The position numbers and the translations under genes were made by a program. Positions 9,276-19,722 of a stretch of DNA of 45,499 bases are shown piece after piece. Source of the stretch: Rhypophila decipiens (Eukaryota; Ascomycota; Sordariomycetes; Sordariales; Naviculisporaceae). The stretch lies in the NCBI GenBank assembly GCA_033297075.1, contig MU858295.1, positions 1-45,499 of the forward strand, written 5' to 3'. Each line of letters starts with the position of its first letter. Positions within the stretch are counted from its first letter, which is position 1. The notes below the pieces were generated by a model that had not been told where the DNA came from, did not search any database, and saw nothing but the letters and a program-made list of their open reading frames with translations.

Positions 9276-11928
9276 ATGGCGCCCCCTACCACTGAAGCCG
9301 ACGCCGCACGCGCCGCCGAATACAGCGAGTCTGACTGGAATGGATTCTCGGATTCGGACGCCGAATGCGCCAGCCTACTCGAGAGCCATCACGGCAGTCC
9401 ATCATGCCCTAGTGACCCTAGCCAACTGCCTAGCGATTCGTCGTTGAACACCTCGGATGACGACTCTGAGATCGAGGCCCCCCCCAGCGGTCACTTTGGC
9501 CCTGTCCCCTCAGTGAAGGAGCTCCAAGAGCTTGTCAACAAGTGGGCGAAGAGGAAAGGCTTCGCTGTGGTCCGCACCAATGGCCGCAGCAAGCGAGATG
9601 GCGAATACAGTCGGTACGATCTTACCTGCGATAGGTATGGCCAACCAAGACCGTCTGAGTCAGTAGGGCTCCGTACGACGGCCTCTCGCAAGTGCGGTTG
9701 CCAGTGGAAGGCGGCGGCGGAAAGGACCGCAAGGGGGTGGATGTTCGGTAACCACAGCGAGCCAAAACACCGCGTTCACAACCATGGACCCTCTCTTCAC
9801 CCCTCTGCCCACACCCAACACCGGAAAATGGACTCTGAGACCATAAGCACCGTTGCTGGTATCTCCAAGCATAATGGTATTCGTGCCAGGGAGGTGAGGT
9901 CTATCATCAAAGACCAGAACCCCGAAGCTGTATATACGAGGAAGGATATCTACAACGCGAGAGCGAAGATCCGCCTCGACGAGCTTGATGGACATACCCC
10001 AGCCGGCGCGCTAATCGAAGCCCTTGACAGGTGCGGTATCCGGTATCACGTCAAGTGGGAAGATCCGACTAAGACTCGCTTTGTTGGCGTAGTCTGGAGC
10101 TTTGAATGTAGTCTGGACCTTACAGACCAGTTCTCTGAAGTCATGAACATAGATCTGACCTACAATACTAACTGCCTCGGCTACCCTCTCTACCAAGTCA
10201 CAGGCATGACCTCTGTCAACAAGATCTTCAACTCTGTATTTGGCGTTATCGATAACGAGAAGAGGGAGGCCTTTGACTTCCTCTGTACGGCAACAAAGGA
10301 GCTCCGAGCTGAGAGGGGGATCGAGGAACCTCTTGTTGTTGTAACAGACCACTGCAAGGAGATGAAGGCGGCGTTTGCGGAGGTCTTTGACCGTACCCAA
10401 CAACAAATCTGCATCTTTCACATCCTCAAGAACGTTCACCTCAACGCCAAGATGAAGTTCAAATGCGATACCGAACCTGGCTCTGAGGATGAGGCCGTTG
10501 GCGAGGGTCTCAACGAGGTCGAGAGAGCTGCCATGGCTACATAACACCGCCAGCAAGAGGAACAACAAGAGGAACAACAAGATACGGCCAACGCCACCCC
10601 TAAGGTGTTTTCTCACCATCCTCAGGGGGTCCATGATATGTTCCAGGTCATGGTGTACGCTAGGGACGAGGCGCTATTCTTCGACGCCTAGAAGGCGTTG
10701 AAGGCGAAGTTTCTAGACCAACCGGCGGTCCTTCGGTATATCCAGAAACAGTGGATGCCCTGCCGTGAGCAGTGGGCGTACTGTCACACCAAGAACTATC
10801 AGAACTTCGGCGCCGTGGTGACCTCTCCTACAGAGACGGCTAACCTAACCGTCAAGAGCTATCTCCTTAACGGCAGAAGCAACGTATACCGGCTAATCAG
10901 CGCCATCGTTGAGATGGTTGACGAGCAGTGCAGAGTACTCGATGAGGTCGTCGCTAACGAAGCTGTACGGATACGCCGTGAGTACATCGGCCGCACCTAC
11001 CTTGGCAAACTGCCGTTGAAGATCTCATACAAGGGCCTTGAGCACATCAACCCCGAATACCTTCACGCCAAGGTAGCGATACCGACTTCTAGGCGGCGTA
11101 GCAAGCCCCTTAAGCCCTGCGATGATGACTGTACAGTTGGGTTTCAGTATGGCGTACCTTGCCGGCATAGGATCTACGAGTTGCTCCTCGAGGGAGAGAG
11201 CCTTCGCGTCAGAGACGTTCATCCGCACTGGTACCTCAAAGCACCACTTGTAAGTACCCTTGATCCTGCCTCGTTGGCTCTGCTAACCTTCATAGGACCT
11301 CCAAGATGCCTACCTTCGAATTCAGGATCCCAAGATAGCCGTGAGCAGGCGAGGAAGGCCCAAGAACAAGCCGATCGCACTACCTGCAGACCTCAGCGTA
11401 CCGCCGGCGCCGAAGCAGACCAAGCGTAAGAGAACAACCCCAGGGCTACCGAAGGGCAACGCGCCGAGGCTACAGCCAAGCATACGGCGGAGATTCTCAG
11501 CGTTCGAGATGCTGGATACAGATGAAGAGGAGGATACTATAAGGGCACAGGTGGTAGATACAGGCGCACCGGCGGCGAAGAAGTGTGGCAGACCGAAGGG
11601 GTCAAAAAACAAGCCCAAGCCTCCAGCTGACGAGATTCGGGAGCCAAGAACGACGTTGGTAATAGCCTCACGGCCGCGCAGTTCACTGTTAATCAGCGCA
11701 ACTGCTACTAGAACGGTTCCGCGGAAGCGCAAAAGGGCGGCGCCCTGCGAGGACTCACGGTCAGAGGGCGAGGCTGTGATAGCGGCTGAGCAAGCAACTG
11801 TCTCAACACCACGAGATGGCGCCTTACAGGCAACTGGAGATGTGGGGATAGCCTCAACTGCGGTTACAAGCACGGAGCAGCCGGCAGAGGTGCCTGTCAG
11901 CCCTATTTCAGCTGCTAGGGTTACTTGA
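9276..11928 (+). pseudogene. MULE transposase, interrupted by two nonsense codons
   Basis: The ATG at 9276 opens a frame that runs to 11249. It is spliced over a 46-nt intron (GTAAGT at 11250, CATAG ending 11295, GCTAACC branch) to a second exon at 11296-11928, about 870 codons in all. Domains in order: an acidic Ser-rich N-terminus; a FAR1-like zinc-binding region with Cys residues and HNH; the MULE core with a first Asp in NIDLTYNTN and a second in VVTDHCKEMKAAF; a SWIM-like Cys/His finger (PCDDDC, then GVPCRH); and AT-hooks (RRGRPKNKP, CGRPKGSKNKP). In-frame TAA at 10542-10544 and TAG at 10689-10691 cut it. Both would be Gln codons if the T were C, and the first lies at the edge of a Gln/Glu-rich run, so two C-to-T changes at CpA are the simplest explanation. 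The element is probably non-autonomous. Confidence 0.88.
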
Positions 11929-12152
11929 TCTGGCCGGCAGATACGGCTTACAGAGAAGGCGGCCGACGCCGCAGTTGCGCGCAAGTAGGCTCTGTCTGGT
12001 GTGTCCAGACTTGTGCGCTTGGTTGAGTGCGTTGGCGGAGATAAGGCCGATCTGGCCAATCAGAACGCTGCATTCAGGGCTTTATATCTGTGCGAGAGCC
12101 CCTCACAGCGTTGTGTCCAGATCGGTGCGCCCAGTCGGATCATGACTGGCTA

Positions 12153-12186
12153 CTCACGACTGGCCAACGCTCACGACTGGCCAACG
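12153..12186 (+). repeat. 17-bp tandem duplication inside the MULE
   Basis: CTCACGACTGGCCAACG occurs twice in perfect tandem, about 170 bp inside the right TIR. It is non-coding. It may be a subterminal binding repeat or a replication slip. The MULE sequence between the transposase stop (11928) and the right TIR holds no further gene. Confidence 0.75.
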
Positions 12187-12356
12187 CTGTGGAGGGGCAA
12201 GGAGAGCTTGTTTTGGTATGGTCTGTAGAGATAGAGTATCTAGATTATATAGAAAACACTAAGAAAACTAATGCTGCCCTGGATGTGGTGATACTGGCTG
12301 AGAATCGCTGTCCTTGGTGTTGTGGATATTGTGTCTAAGTTGGTAAAAAAACCTAG

Positions 12357-12441
12357 CCTGACTTTACCATACATAACCCTAACCCCCAAAAGGAGGGATG
12401 CGCGGGTAGCCAAAAGGAGGGGTGCGCGACTAGCAAACGCC
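12357..12441 (-). repeat. Right terminal inverted repeat of the MULE (85 bp)
   Basis: Exact reverse complement of 8954-9038, including the internal duplicated motif. I count no mismatch between the two ends. Confidence 0.92.
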
Positions 12442-12987
12442 GATTTAAAGACCAGCTACAGATTAGCGAGTCGTAAACGATAATAATAAATAATTGTTTG
12501 GAGAACAGGCTAAGGTAGTTATTCAAGGTCTTTCTATCAATTATAAGTACATGTTTTTCCAGAGCTTTATTGCTGGGACATTCCTCTTTCTCCTTTTATC
12601 CCTATAAAAACCTCTCCAGGGTCTCATGTCGGGCCCGTCTTAGTGATTAAAATTAAAATCAGTTAAAGTCATTCAGAAATGAAGGATCTTGGGGCACAGG
12701 TTATGGAGCTTGACCGTGTACAGGTTGTTGATAATGATCTCGATGTCCTGCACGTGAATGGCGGTTCGGAGGGCTTTATTCGACCAATATATCCGTCCCC
12801 CACACCCCTTTTACCAAATCGTCCTTTCCCTGCCCCGCCTTCACTCTTCATTCTCCCATGGCATTTTTCTTACCCCTTCCTGGTTTCCAGAAACAACTTT
12901 TGAACATAGTCTGTAATCAGTACTCCCCGAAGCAAGTTCGACAGATATCCCATCACCGAACGAAGCTATTGACCTTATCTTTGTAAA
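12442..12987. promoter_or_regulatory. Upstream region of the truncated P450
   Basis: About 545 bp between the MULE end and the P450 ATG. A C/T-rich tract at about 12792-12860 resembles the pyrimidine-rich promoters of filamentous fungi. No gene is seen. Confidence 0.35.
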
Positions 12988-14239
12988 ATGGAGAGAGATA
13001 TGGATATACTCACCAGTCGATTCATTACGATGTATCAATCCTTGATCGAGAAAAAAGACTATCCAGCTCTGCTAGCACTTCTTGTCCTGTCGTTTAGTGT
13101 GGTTTTATTTGTTCTATTACGGCTTTCAAGGTCCTCAGGACCACCCAGTCTCGCCGACCCCATCCCATTTGTCTACAATACCGCTCAGTTCGTGTTCAAC
13201 AACGACAAGTTCATGAAGCGGGCAATGTAAGTGACTTGCTTTCGCTCCTTTGCCATCATTTTCTTCCCCGGGCTGTTCTAACAATACTATTTTGACTTGG
13301 TATAGGAAAAGCGCACGCAACAAAACCGCCAATATCGTTCAATTCCATTTGGGCCCCACGCGAACATATCTCATCTCAGGACCACAAAATATCCAGGCAA
13401 TATTCTCACGCAGCAGCATGAAGTACGACCAAGTGATGCTGGAAATGGCATTTCCACGGTTGTACGGGTTCACGGCCGGCGAGTTGGCACGCTTCGCAAA
13501 CGACAAGTCAGGCCGCAAGACTAAACCAATACCAGGAACCGAACATATGCCCCCCGAACAACGACTCGGGCACGCATTCGAGCACGTCCACTACGATTTC
13601 ATGAGCAGATCGCATCACTTCAAGCCCGCGGTGGAGGCTTTTTCGCGGGAGTTACATAAAGCTTTGGAATCCAAGTACCCAGCCACCGGGGAATGGTCAG
13701 AGGTGGGGGTTGTCGAGTTGTGTCGACAAGAGGTCACCACTTGTGCGATTGCTGCGCTCTTTGGGCCGAATGTGTTGGCGCTGAACCCCGGATTCGTCGA
13801 TACGTTTTGGAAGTTTGACTCGTATGCTTTTACCTTGGTTCTGGGATTCCCGGCGTCGATTAACCCACGTCCGTACAAAGCCCATGATCAGTATGTGAAT
13901 ATGATTCAGAGGTACCTGGATGCTGGGCTGGAAAGTTTTGACTGGGATGGGAGCGATGTCGATGCACAGTGGGGGCCGCTTTTTGGTGCGCGAGTTTGTC
14001 GTGAGCTGGTCAAGTGGTTGCTTGGTGCTGGTTTTAAGGGGAGGTCGGTCCGGACAAAGACTTGCTCCCTGTATCCAATCGGGTCCTCACCTAACATTTG
14101 CTCACAACAACCAACGGTTGGACAGTTACAACCAACGGCAGAGCGGGACAGCGGGACACATGCAGGCAGGCCTTTCCATTCACCCACCCTCAGGCATTCC
14201 ACGGCCGTTAAAAGGAGAGGAAATATCGCGGGGGCGTAG
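12988..14239 (+). pseudogene. Truncated cytochrome P450 (N-terminal half only)
   Basis: Exon 1 is 12988-13226 and exon 2 starts at 13306 (GTAAGT donor, TATAG acceptor), giving a 390-codon frame to 14239. Residues 25-46 form a membrane anchor. They are followed by a short Pro-containing hinge (GPPSLADPIPFVYN) and sequence typical of the N-terminal half of fungal P450s in the 7-alpha-hydroxylase-like group (HLGPTRTYLISGPQNIQAIF; FEHVHYDFMSRSHHFKPAVE). After about residue 322 (near 14040) the sequence turns into Ser/Thr/Gln/Arg-rich junk. The I-helix, ExxR and haem-binding FxxGxxxCxG are all missing, where a complete P450 has about 500 residues. It cannot bind haem. Its broken end is about 300 bp from the dehydrogenase start, so a deletion probably joined P450 remains to that gene's promoter. 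Confidence 0.8.
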
Positions 14240-14344
14240 TCCGTCCACACGTCCGCCCACAAACAACCAAACAAATCTTAGTCTGTAACCGAAATCGAGC
14301 GTGCCTGCCCCCTATCAATCGCCGCCACCAAAGAATAATCCAAC

Positions 14345-15483
14345 ATGCCTTCTTTCTCGACATTTTGGACACACTTTTTCCCGCCAAAGCCCAAGTTTAC
14401 CGATCGTGACGTACCCGACCTCACAGGCAAGGTCTACCTCGTCACTGGCGCCAACACTGGCATCGGTAAAGAGGTGGCGCGTATACTCTACTCAAAGAAC
14501 GCCAAGGTAAGAAGAGACTTGTATCTTTTCTTTCTCAATCCACTCTTCCCAAACTAAGCTCACACACCAAAAACAAAAAGGTCTACGTGGCAGCCCGCTC
14601 AGAGGAGAAAGCCCAAGCAGCAATCGAGGAAATCCGCAAGTCCAGCAGTTCCTCAACAGGGACTCTCAAGTTCCTGCACCTCGACCTGAGCGACCTGACC
14701 AAGGTCAAGGCCGCTGCCCAAGCCTTTCTGTCTCAAGAACAAAAGCTCCACGTTCTCTTCAACAATGCCGGCGTCATGGTCTCCCCAGCCGAGCCACCGG
14801 CCAAGTCAGCCCAAGGTTTCGAGCTCGGTCTGGGAGTGAACTGCATCGGCACCTTTCTATTTACTCAACTCCTAACACCAACTCTCATCTCAACTGCCAA
14901 GTCAGAATCCCCTAATTCCGTCCGGGTCATCTGGTTATCTTCTTTTGGGCTGGAGCTTTTCGGTCAAGCTGGGGTAGGTCTGTCAACTGAGAACCTAGAC
15001 TACCATACGCCCGTGGACGCTACCGAGCGTTATGGGCAGAGTAAAGTCGGGGCGTGGGCTCTAGGCGTCGAGTATGCCAAGCGTCATCGGGCAGATAGTA
15101 TCGTCAGTGTGCCTGTTAATCCGGGGAACTTGCAGACTGAGCTGCCGAGGGACCAAAAGGCCATGGTCAAGCTTGTTGCCAAGTTGCTTTGTTACCCTGC
15201 TGTTAATGGTGCTTATACCGAGCTGTTTGCTGCCTTCTCGGATGAGGTCGCGATTGAAAAGGCTGATTGGTCCAAGACTTGGGGTAGGTTTCTCTTTTCT
15301 TTTGTGTATGGAATCTCTGATACAGTGCTGACATCATTTGTACCACTAGTTGCGCCCTTTGGACGTGTGTATCCCCTTCGGTCTGACTTGGTTCAAGCTA
15401 CCATGGCAGAGACTGAAGGCGGGACCGGAGGCACGTCCAAGTTCTGGGACTGGGTTGAGCAGCAGGTCAAGGCGTATCTTTGA
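14345..15483 (+). CDS. Short-chain dehydrogenase/reductase (332 aa)
   Basis: Exons 14345-14506, 14581-15283 and 15350-15483. The first intron has GTAAGA and AAAAAG borders. The second (66 nt, GTAGGT to CCACTAG with a GTGCTGAC branch) is a multiple of three and free of stops, so it looks coding. Removing it gives KTWVAPFGRVYPLRSDL, the usual family sequence. Landmarks of classical SDRs are TGANTGIG (34-41, NAD(P)-binding), NNAG (115-118), the catalytic Ser in WLSSFG (174/175) and Y205-x3-K209 (YGQSK). The closest described groups are retinol-dehydrogenase-like and WWOX-like SDRs, which reduce carbonyls or oxidise alcohols with NAD(P)H. The substrate is unknown. It could act with the neighbouring methyltransferase and UstYa genes, though SDRs are too common for position alone to prove it. 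Confidence 0.88.
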
Positions 15484-15980
15484 TGATTGTGATGGCTCGA
15501 TACCACCTGTATGGTCTTTGGGGGGCGGAAATGGGGACAGGGAATGGAAATGGGGGCCGAAAATGAAAGTGCGGAAGGTGGAAGAAGAAAACGAAACACA
15601 GTGCAAGAGAAGGCTGTCTCGAAAATAGTCTAAGTGGGAACCTCGGTACAGTACCACCTAGCGAGCGGGGCATAAACGGTTAGCTGAGGAGTTCGCCAAG
15701 GACCCAGTAACCCCTAATGCACGCTAAAGTACAGGGGTTAACGCTTGTTTGGACACCATGTGAGTCGGGGTATATATCAGGTTGGTGGGACACGGCTCGT
15801 TGGTTCTTGCTCAATTTCCAAATTTCCATTGACCGATCAGCAGTCTTTTGCATCTTCAATGTTCAGTGTGGTTGCAACCCCGGCTCGTTGGTGCCCGCCT
15901 CGCTCCCTCTACCAGACATATTCACACCCTGGACTGGCTGATGTGATTCCAGGTTACACAAACTCAGATCCGTACATCGT
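15484..15980. other. Convergent 3' region between SDR and methyltransferase
   Basis: About 500 bp between two stop codons on opposite strands. It is GC-rich at first and of mixed composition later. I see no gene or clear repeat. Confidence 0.4.
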
Positions 15981-17060
15981 CTACTTTTTGATCATTATCT
16001 CGCCGTGCATCATGGCCAGTACGCCATCCTCCATGCCGATCCATGCCTCAAAGTCTTTTTCCATCTCGTCAAAGTCATCCTCTGTAAGACCGGACTTGAG
16101 GCCAGCTTGACGCACTGGGCCGTGAAGCGCATCTCGAATAATGCCCTGGGCTGGAGATTAAAGTCATGTTATCAGTACACGCATTACCAAACGGTGGGCG
16201 AAATGCAGCCATATCAACGTACCGTAGATTTTCTTGAGTTCCGGGTCCGTGTAGGACCAGGTGCCGTAACTCGGCGTGATCTGGCTCCGTTTGGCTCCGG
16301 CGCGGAGTGCCCAAGACACAAGCTGCCGCCCCGCAGATTTCGTCCCGCCATGCCCTACCAGCATGCTACCGGCAAATCTGGACGAAAAAGGAAAAGTCAA
16401 TAATCTACAAAGACATGACATTTGGGGCCTGTTAACAGGCTTACATACCCATGAAACTTTACCAATCCGGGAAGCTGTGGCCAGCGGACTTCTGTCTCCC
16501 AGTCCCCTTCCCGAGCGGCAACTACCCCGCCGGGCTTGGTCATTCTCAGCATCTCACGCAGTGCATCCCACGGCGCGTTGACGTGAGTCAGGAGCTATTC
16601 ATTGGACTTGGTCAGTTGCATAATGTAGTCATGCTTTGGGTTTCTGAGCTGAACCAACCTGATGACAATGGACAATGTCGAAAGTGTTGTCCTCATACGG
16701 TAGCTTGTGGACTTCTCCCTGCTGAAAGGACATCATCTCTATAACGCCCATTTCCTCGGCGACGGCTTTGCATCGTGGGATGGTGGCCGGATTCAGGTCA
16801 AGAGCTGTCACGTGGCCCTTGGTCCCGATGATTTGAGCAAAGGTTGCCGAGATGGATCCGGAACCTGCGCCGACATCGAGGATGGTTATGGCGGGATTCG
16901 TTTTCTTCATGGACTCGATAACCGGTACGAGATAGGCGGCGCTGTTGTAGGCGGTGCGCCATTCCATGTGCTTGTAGACATTCTTGTTCGCTGTGGCCCA
17001 GTCCACGAGAGGGACGGCATCGGGATGGAGATGGGTCTCTTTTGCTTGATGTTCCGTCAT
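15981..17060 (-). CDS. SAM-dependent methyltransferase, UbiE/COQ5-like fold (290 aa)
   Basis: Four exons on the complement: 17060-16659, 16594-16449, 16377-16223 and 16150-15981. All borders are GT-AG with matching phases (0, 2, 1), and the first intron has a CAACTGACC branch. Residues 59-70 (TILDVGAGSGSI) are the glycine-rich SAM-binding motif I; ALDLNP at about 86-91 is motif II with the ribose-binding Asp; NTFDIVHCHQ (125-134) is motif III/IV. The second exon encodes LREMLRMTKPGGVVAAREGD, the motif V/VI region. The closest families are ubiquinone/menaquinone methyltransferase-like enzymes, which in moulds usually methylate secondary metabolites. Its start is about 1.3 kb from that of the putative RiPP precursor, on the same strand. 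It is a plausible peptide or small-molecule methylase for that cluster; its acceptor atom is unknown. Confidence 0.88.
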
Positions 17061-18040
17061 TTTGCAAGGTGCGTGATGGCTTCAATGTTGAAGATGTTGG
17101 AAGTTTCGGTGTAAGGAGAGGTGAGCTCTAGCTCACAGTGACGACTGCTCAATTCTTTCTAGTACCTGTTTACGCGGAGAGTCGGACAGTCGGCGACACC
17201 TTGCTGCGGGGACAGAATAACAAGCCCCGCTGTTACCGCCTGCCTTGACACTGTTTGTCCCGGGTGTTGAAACCCGGCTCGCCTAGTCTTGAACAAAGAC
17301 CTGCCAATTTCACAGCGAATAATGTTGTGTAACTACAACAATCACAGTGCGTTTGGTGCTCGCACAGTCTGAGGTGCATGATCAACAAGTCCTATGCGCC
17401 AACCGCAACAGCTCAGAATCATGATAAAATGGGAAAGAAAATTGATATCACCATCGATCGATTTGCACCACGGTAATTAACCTCATAGCCCTCTTGGTTG
17501 ACGTTCATGGTGCGTGCAAGTTTGGATCTCTGAGTGCCAGTCTTAACAGAGGACGGGAGCCTGAGAACGAATTGCGCTTCAGCGATCAGAGATACATGGA
17601 CGAGTTGGCGGGCATAAGGCCAACTATAAATACGTGTTGGTTCTCCATGTGCATTTATCCTTACTCGGGCGTCTCGGAAGATAAGAAGAGTGGACCAATC
17701 ACAAACCTATCACTACATAGAAGTACATTTATATATTACGCTCTGAGCAAGCTGTATCTAGGTAGGTATAATATTGACTCCTGGCGGTGATTAGAAGCCC
17801 CGAAGTGATAACGGACCATCTCCTGATTTCAGGGCCTCTAGTAAGCAGAACAGAAAGACGATTTTATCCATCACAGCACCTCACCTCAGAAGGGTAAGCG
17901 GGATTTTCAAGCCAATGCCACCGAAAGTTAGGTTAAAGCAGGTATGGAATTAAGTACAATCTCCTCCGCCCTCTGCTGTAGTACATAGCAAGCAGTTGAT
18001 CATGTCCGGGGCCTAGCTCTACCTGATCAAATCCGTCCGA
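17061..18040. promoter_or_regulatory. Non-coding region between methyltransferase start and precursor stop
   Basis: About 980 bp that must contain the methyltransferase promoter and the precursor 3' flank. A small perfect palindrome (ATCGATCGAT, about 17453-17462) is present. No supportable gene, RNA or repeat is seen; the plus-strand frame at 17494-17790 has no coding character. Confidence 0.35.
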
Positions 18041-18355
18041 CTAGACAGTGGCAGCCTCATCTTCACTGCTCGAGTATACCCACGCAGTGCGAGTAGCGTA
18101 CTCATCAACGAGGTTGTCCTTGACATTCCGGGCCTCTACCTTATCCTCCTTTACATAAAACCACCCAGAGCGAGTAGCGGCCCCGTCAACGATGTTGCCA
18201 CCGGCGGTCTCAACATCTCGGACCTTCAACTAGAGTACAGATCAGCATGGGTTCGATGGGAGGCTAGCTTGATCATATGATAATCTCACCTCGACAGGAA
18301 TTGCTCCGGCGTGGAGTATCATATAGACGATGGCAAGTGCTCCGGTGAACTTCAT
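18041..18355 (-). CDS. Putative secreted RiPP precursor with two core repeats (84 aa)
   Basis: Exon 1 (18355-18290) encodes a 22-residue signal-peptide-like leader (MKFTGALAIVYMILHAGAIP). A 60-nt intron (GTGAG to TCTAG, GCTGATC branch) separates it at phase 0 from exon 2 (18229-18041). The mature part has two related units. Residues 25-54 contain NIVDGAATR then SGWFYV then KED; residues 55-79 contain NLVDEYATR then TAWVYS then SSED. Trp, Tyr and the preceding ATR recur exactly 27 residues apart (W45/W72, Y47/Y74, R42/R69), and the DNA of the two units is also alike. A secreted peptide with short aromatic repeats, flanked by three UstYa-family genes, matches dikaritin precursors (ustiloxin, phomopsin, asperipin-2a). 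Unlike those, it has no KR or RR pair; the likely cleavage point is the single Arg of ATR. It could instead be a small effector or hydrophobin-unrelated secreted protein. Confidence 0.8.
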
Positions 18356-19722
18356 GGTTGATTTAGGCTGAGGAGGTGTTTGTAATGCAGTTTTTGAACT
18401 GTTTGTTTGACTGGAAACTGTCTGGCATTGAAAGAATTTTGCACAACGAAGTGGTTCCCACGTCCTGGTTATATACTATTTCTCTTTGGACAAACACATG
18501 CTTTGGCCCCGCGGATGATATGCCCAAACCTCGGCCGTGGATACATGTACGTCAATGTATTCGCGGCATCCCCAAAATTGACTCTCGTCGCCTTTGAAGA
18601 ACAGAAGCAAGAGAATACCTTGAAAGTCATTATGGAGACGAATATCTCACAGCTGTTCCAGATTGGATCTCGTCAACCCTCACATGCCCCTACCACAACA
18701 CTCTCACCGCCCCCCTAGCTCAACTAATCCCAGCTCCCGCTTGGTTCCACCATCACGATGGCAATAACACCTTCACTTCTCAAGGTCCTTCGAGTGGAGA
18801 GAATGACTTCGAGGATGACAAAAGATCAGGAATTTTGATAGCCATATTGCGGCCTTGGATCAAGTGGATGGTTCGCATAAGTCTGCCTAACTCATAAATG
18901 GAAGGTTATGTTATCCACTGCCCCCAAAACATAAGATTGGGACACATGGCCATAAATACCATGCATCCAAATTGGTGTTATAGTCTGTAGCAGCCTTTAA
19001 CTATCAAAATAGATAGAATTCCCTGCATGAGAAGTTTGAGGACATGTAATCGGACCGTTGGAAAGGTTGCCATTCAGAGAGTTCAGCATAGATACGAACA
19101 TCACGTAACACGAATTTTGAATAGCAAATGTCACCGTCTTAGTGTGGACGGGTCTAAGCCCGCATTCAACCCATCTGTCCAATTACAAGGACTGCCGTTG
19201 TTCATTTATCCAGGGCCAACCGCCAAATTGATTGACGTTATCACTCAGGGCAATTCGAAGTTGCCCAGGACGAGGCTCTAGTACCTAATCAAATGCCTAG
19301 ACTCGACCAATATATACGAAGGACCTGTTAATTAAATATTCATATATAGGTGGATAGCTAAAGCTGACACATCTGTCCTATATCAACAATGTCACGAACC
19401 ACTGCACGGTACTTTGGTGGCAATATAAAACGAAGTAGCTTCAGGGCTGAAATGTCAGCAGCATGCCAATCTTTAATGACGCCCGAGACATATTTCAGAA
19501 AAAGCTTTCACCGGTTGGAAATGGCCAGACCTAGACACAGTAACATACATAGTAGTAGTGCTTGTGTTCAGGGTCTCTCGAGTCCCCACAGTGACGACAG
19601 AGAGTCGTCGGTCTTGTTCTATCTCCCGCTCATTATTTTGGCTGCAACTCTGAGAAACCAGTTCGCCAAACCACCTAGCAAGTCAACTTAGTTCATTTAA
19701 CCTCATTGCTGTGATAGCTACC
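18356..19722. promoter_or_regulatory. Divergent region between precursor and first UstYa gene (about 1.4 kb)
   Basis: The precursor is read leftwards from 18355 and the UstYa gene rightwards from 19723, so this should hold both promoters and could allow co-regulation. It is AT-rich from about 18880 to 19400. Small plus-strand frames such as 19389-19691 show no recognisable protein features. I did not find a clear shared binding-site repeat by eye. Confidence 0.4.

Larger units (their letters stand above)
8954..12441 (+). mobile_element. Mutator-like (MULE) DNA transposon, 3.49 kb
   Basis: The element is bounded by perfect 85-bp terminal inverted repeats (8954-9038 and 12357-12441). Between them is a single transposase gene with a FAR1-type zinc-binding region, a MULE transposase core, a SWIM-like finger and AT-hooks. 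Long TIRs with this domain order are typical of fungal MULEs such as the Hop group. The flanking bases (ACATTAT on the left, GATTTAA on the right) do not form the 8-10-bp target duplication expected for MULEs. That points to recombination between copies, a later flank deletion, or a mis-set boundary. Perfect TIRs indicate recent activity or homogenisation, although the transposase frame is broken. Confidence 0.88.

Noticed and set aside
15284..15349. In-frame 22-codon insertion in the SDR
   Set aside because: It has intron borders (GTAGGT, CCACTAG) and a branch site. Removing it restores the conserved family sequence, so it is an intron.
19389..19691. 100-codon frame considered as a second precursor
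   Set aside because: No signal peptide, no repeats and no W-x-Y motif.
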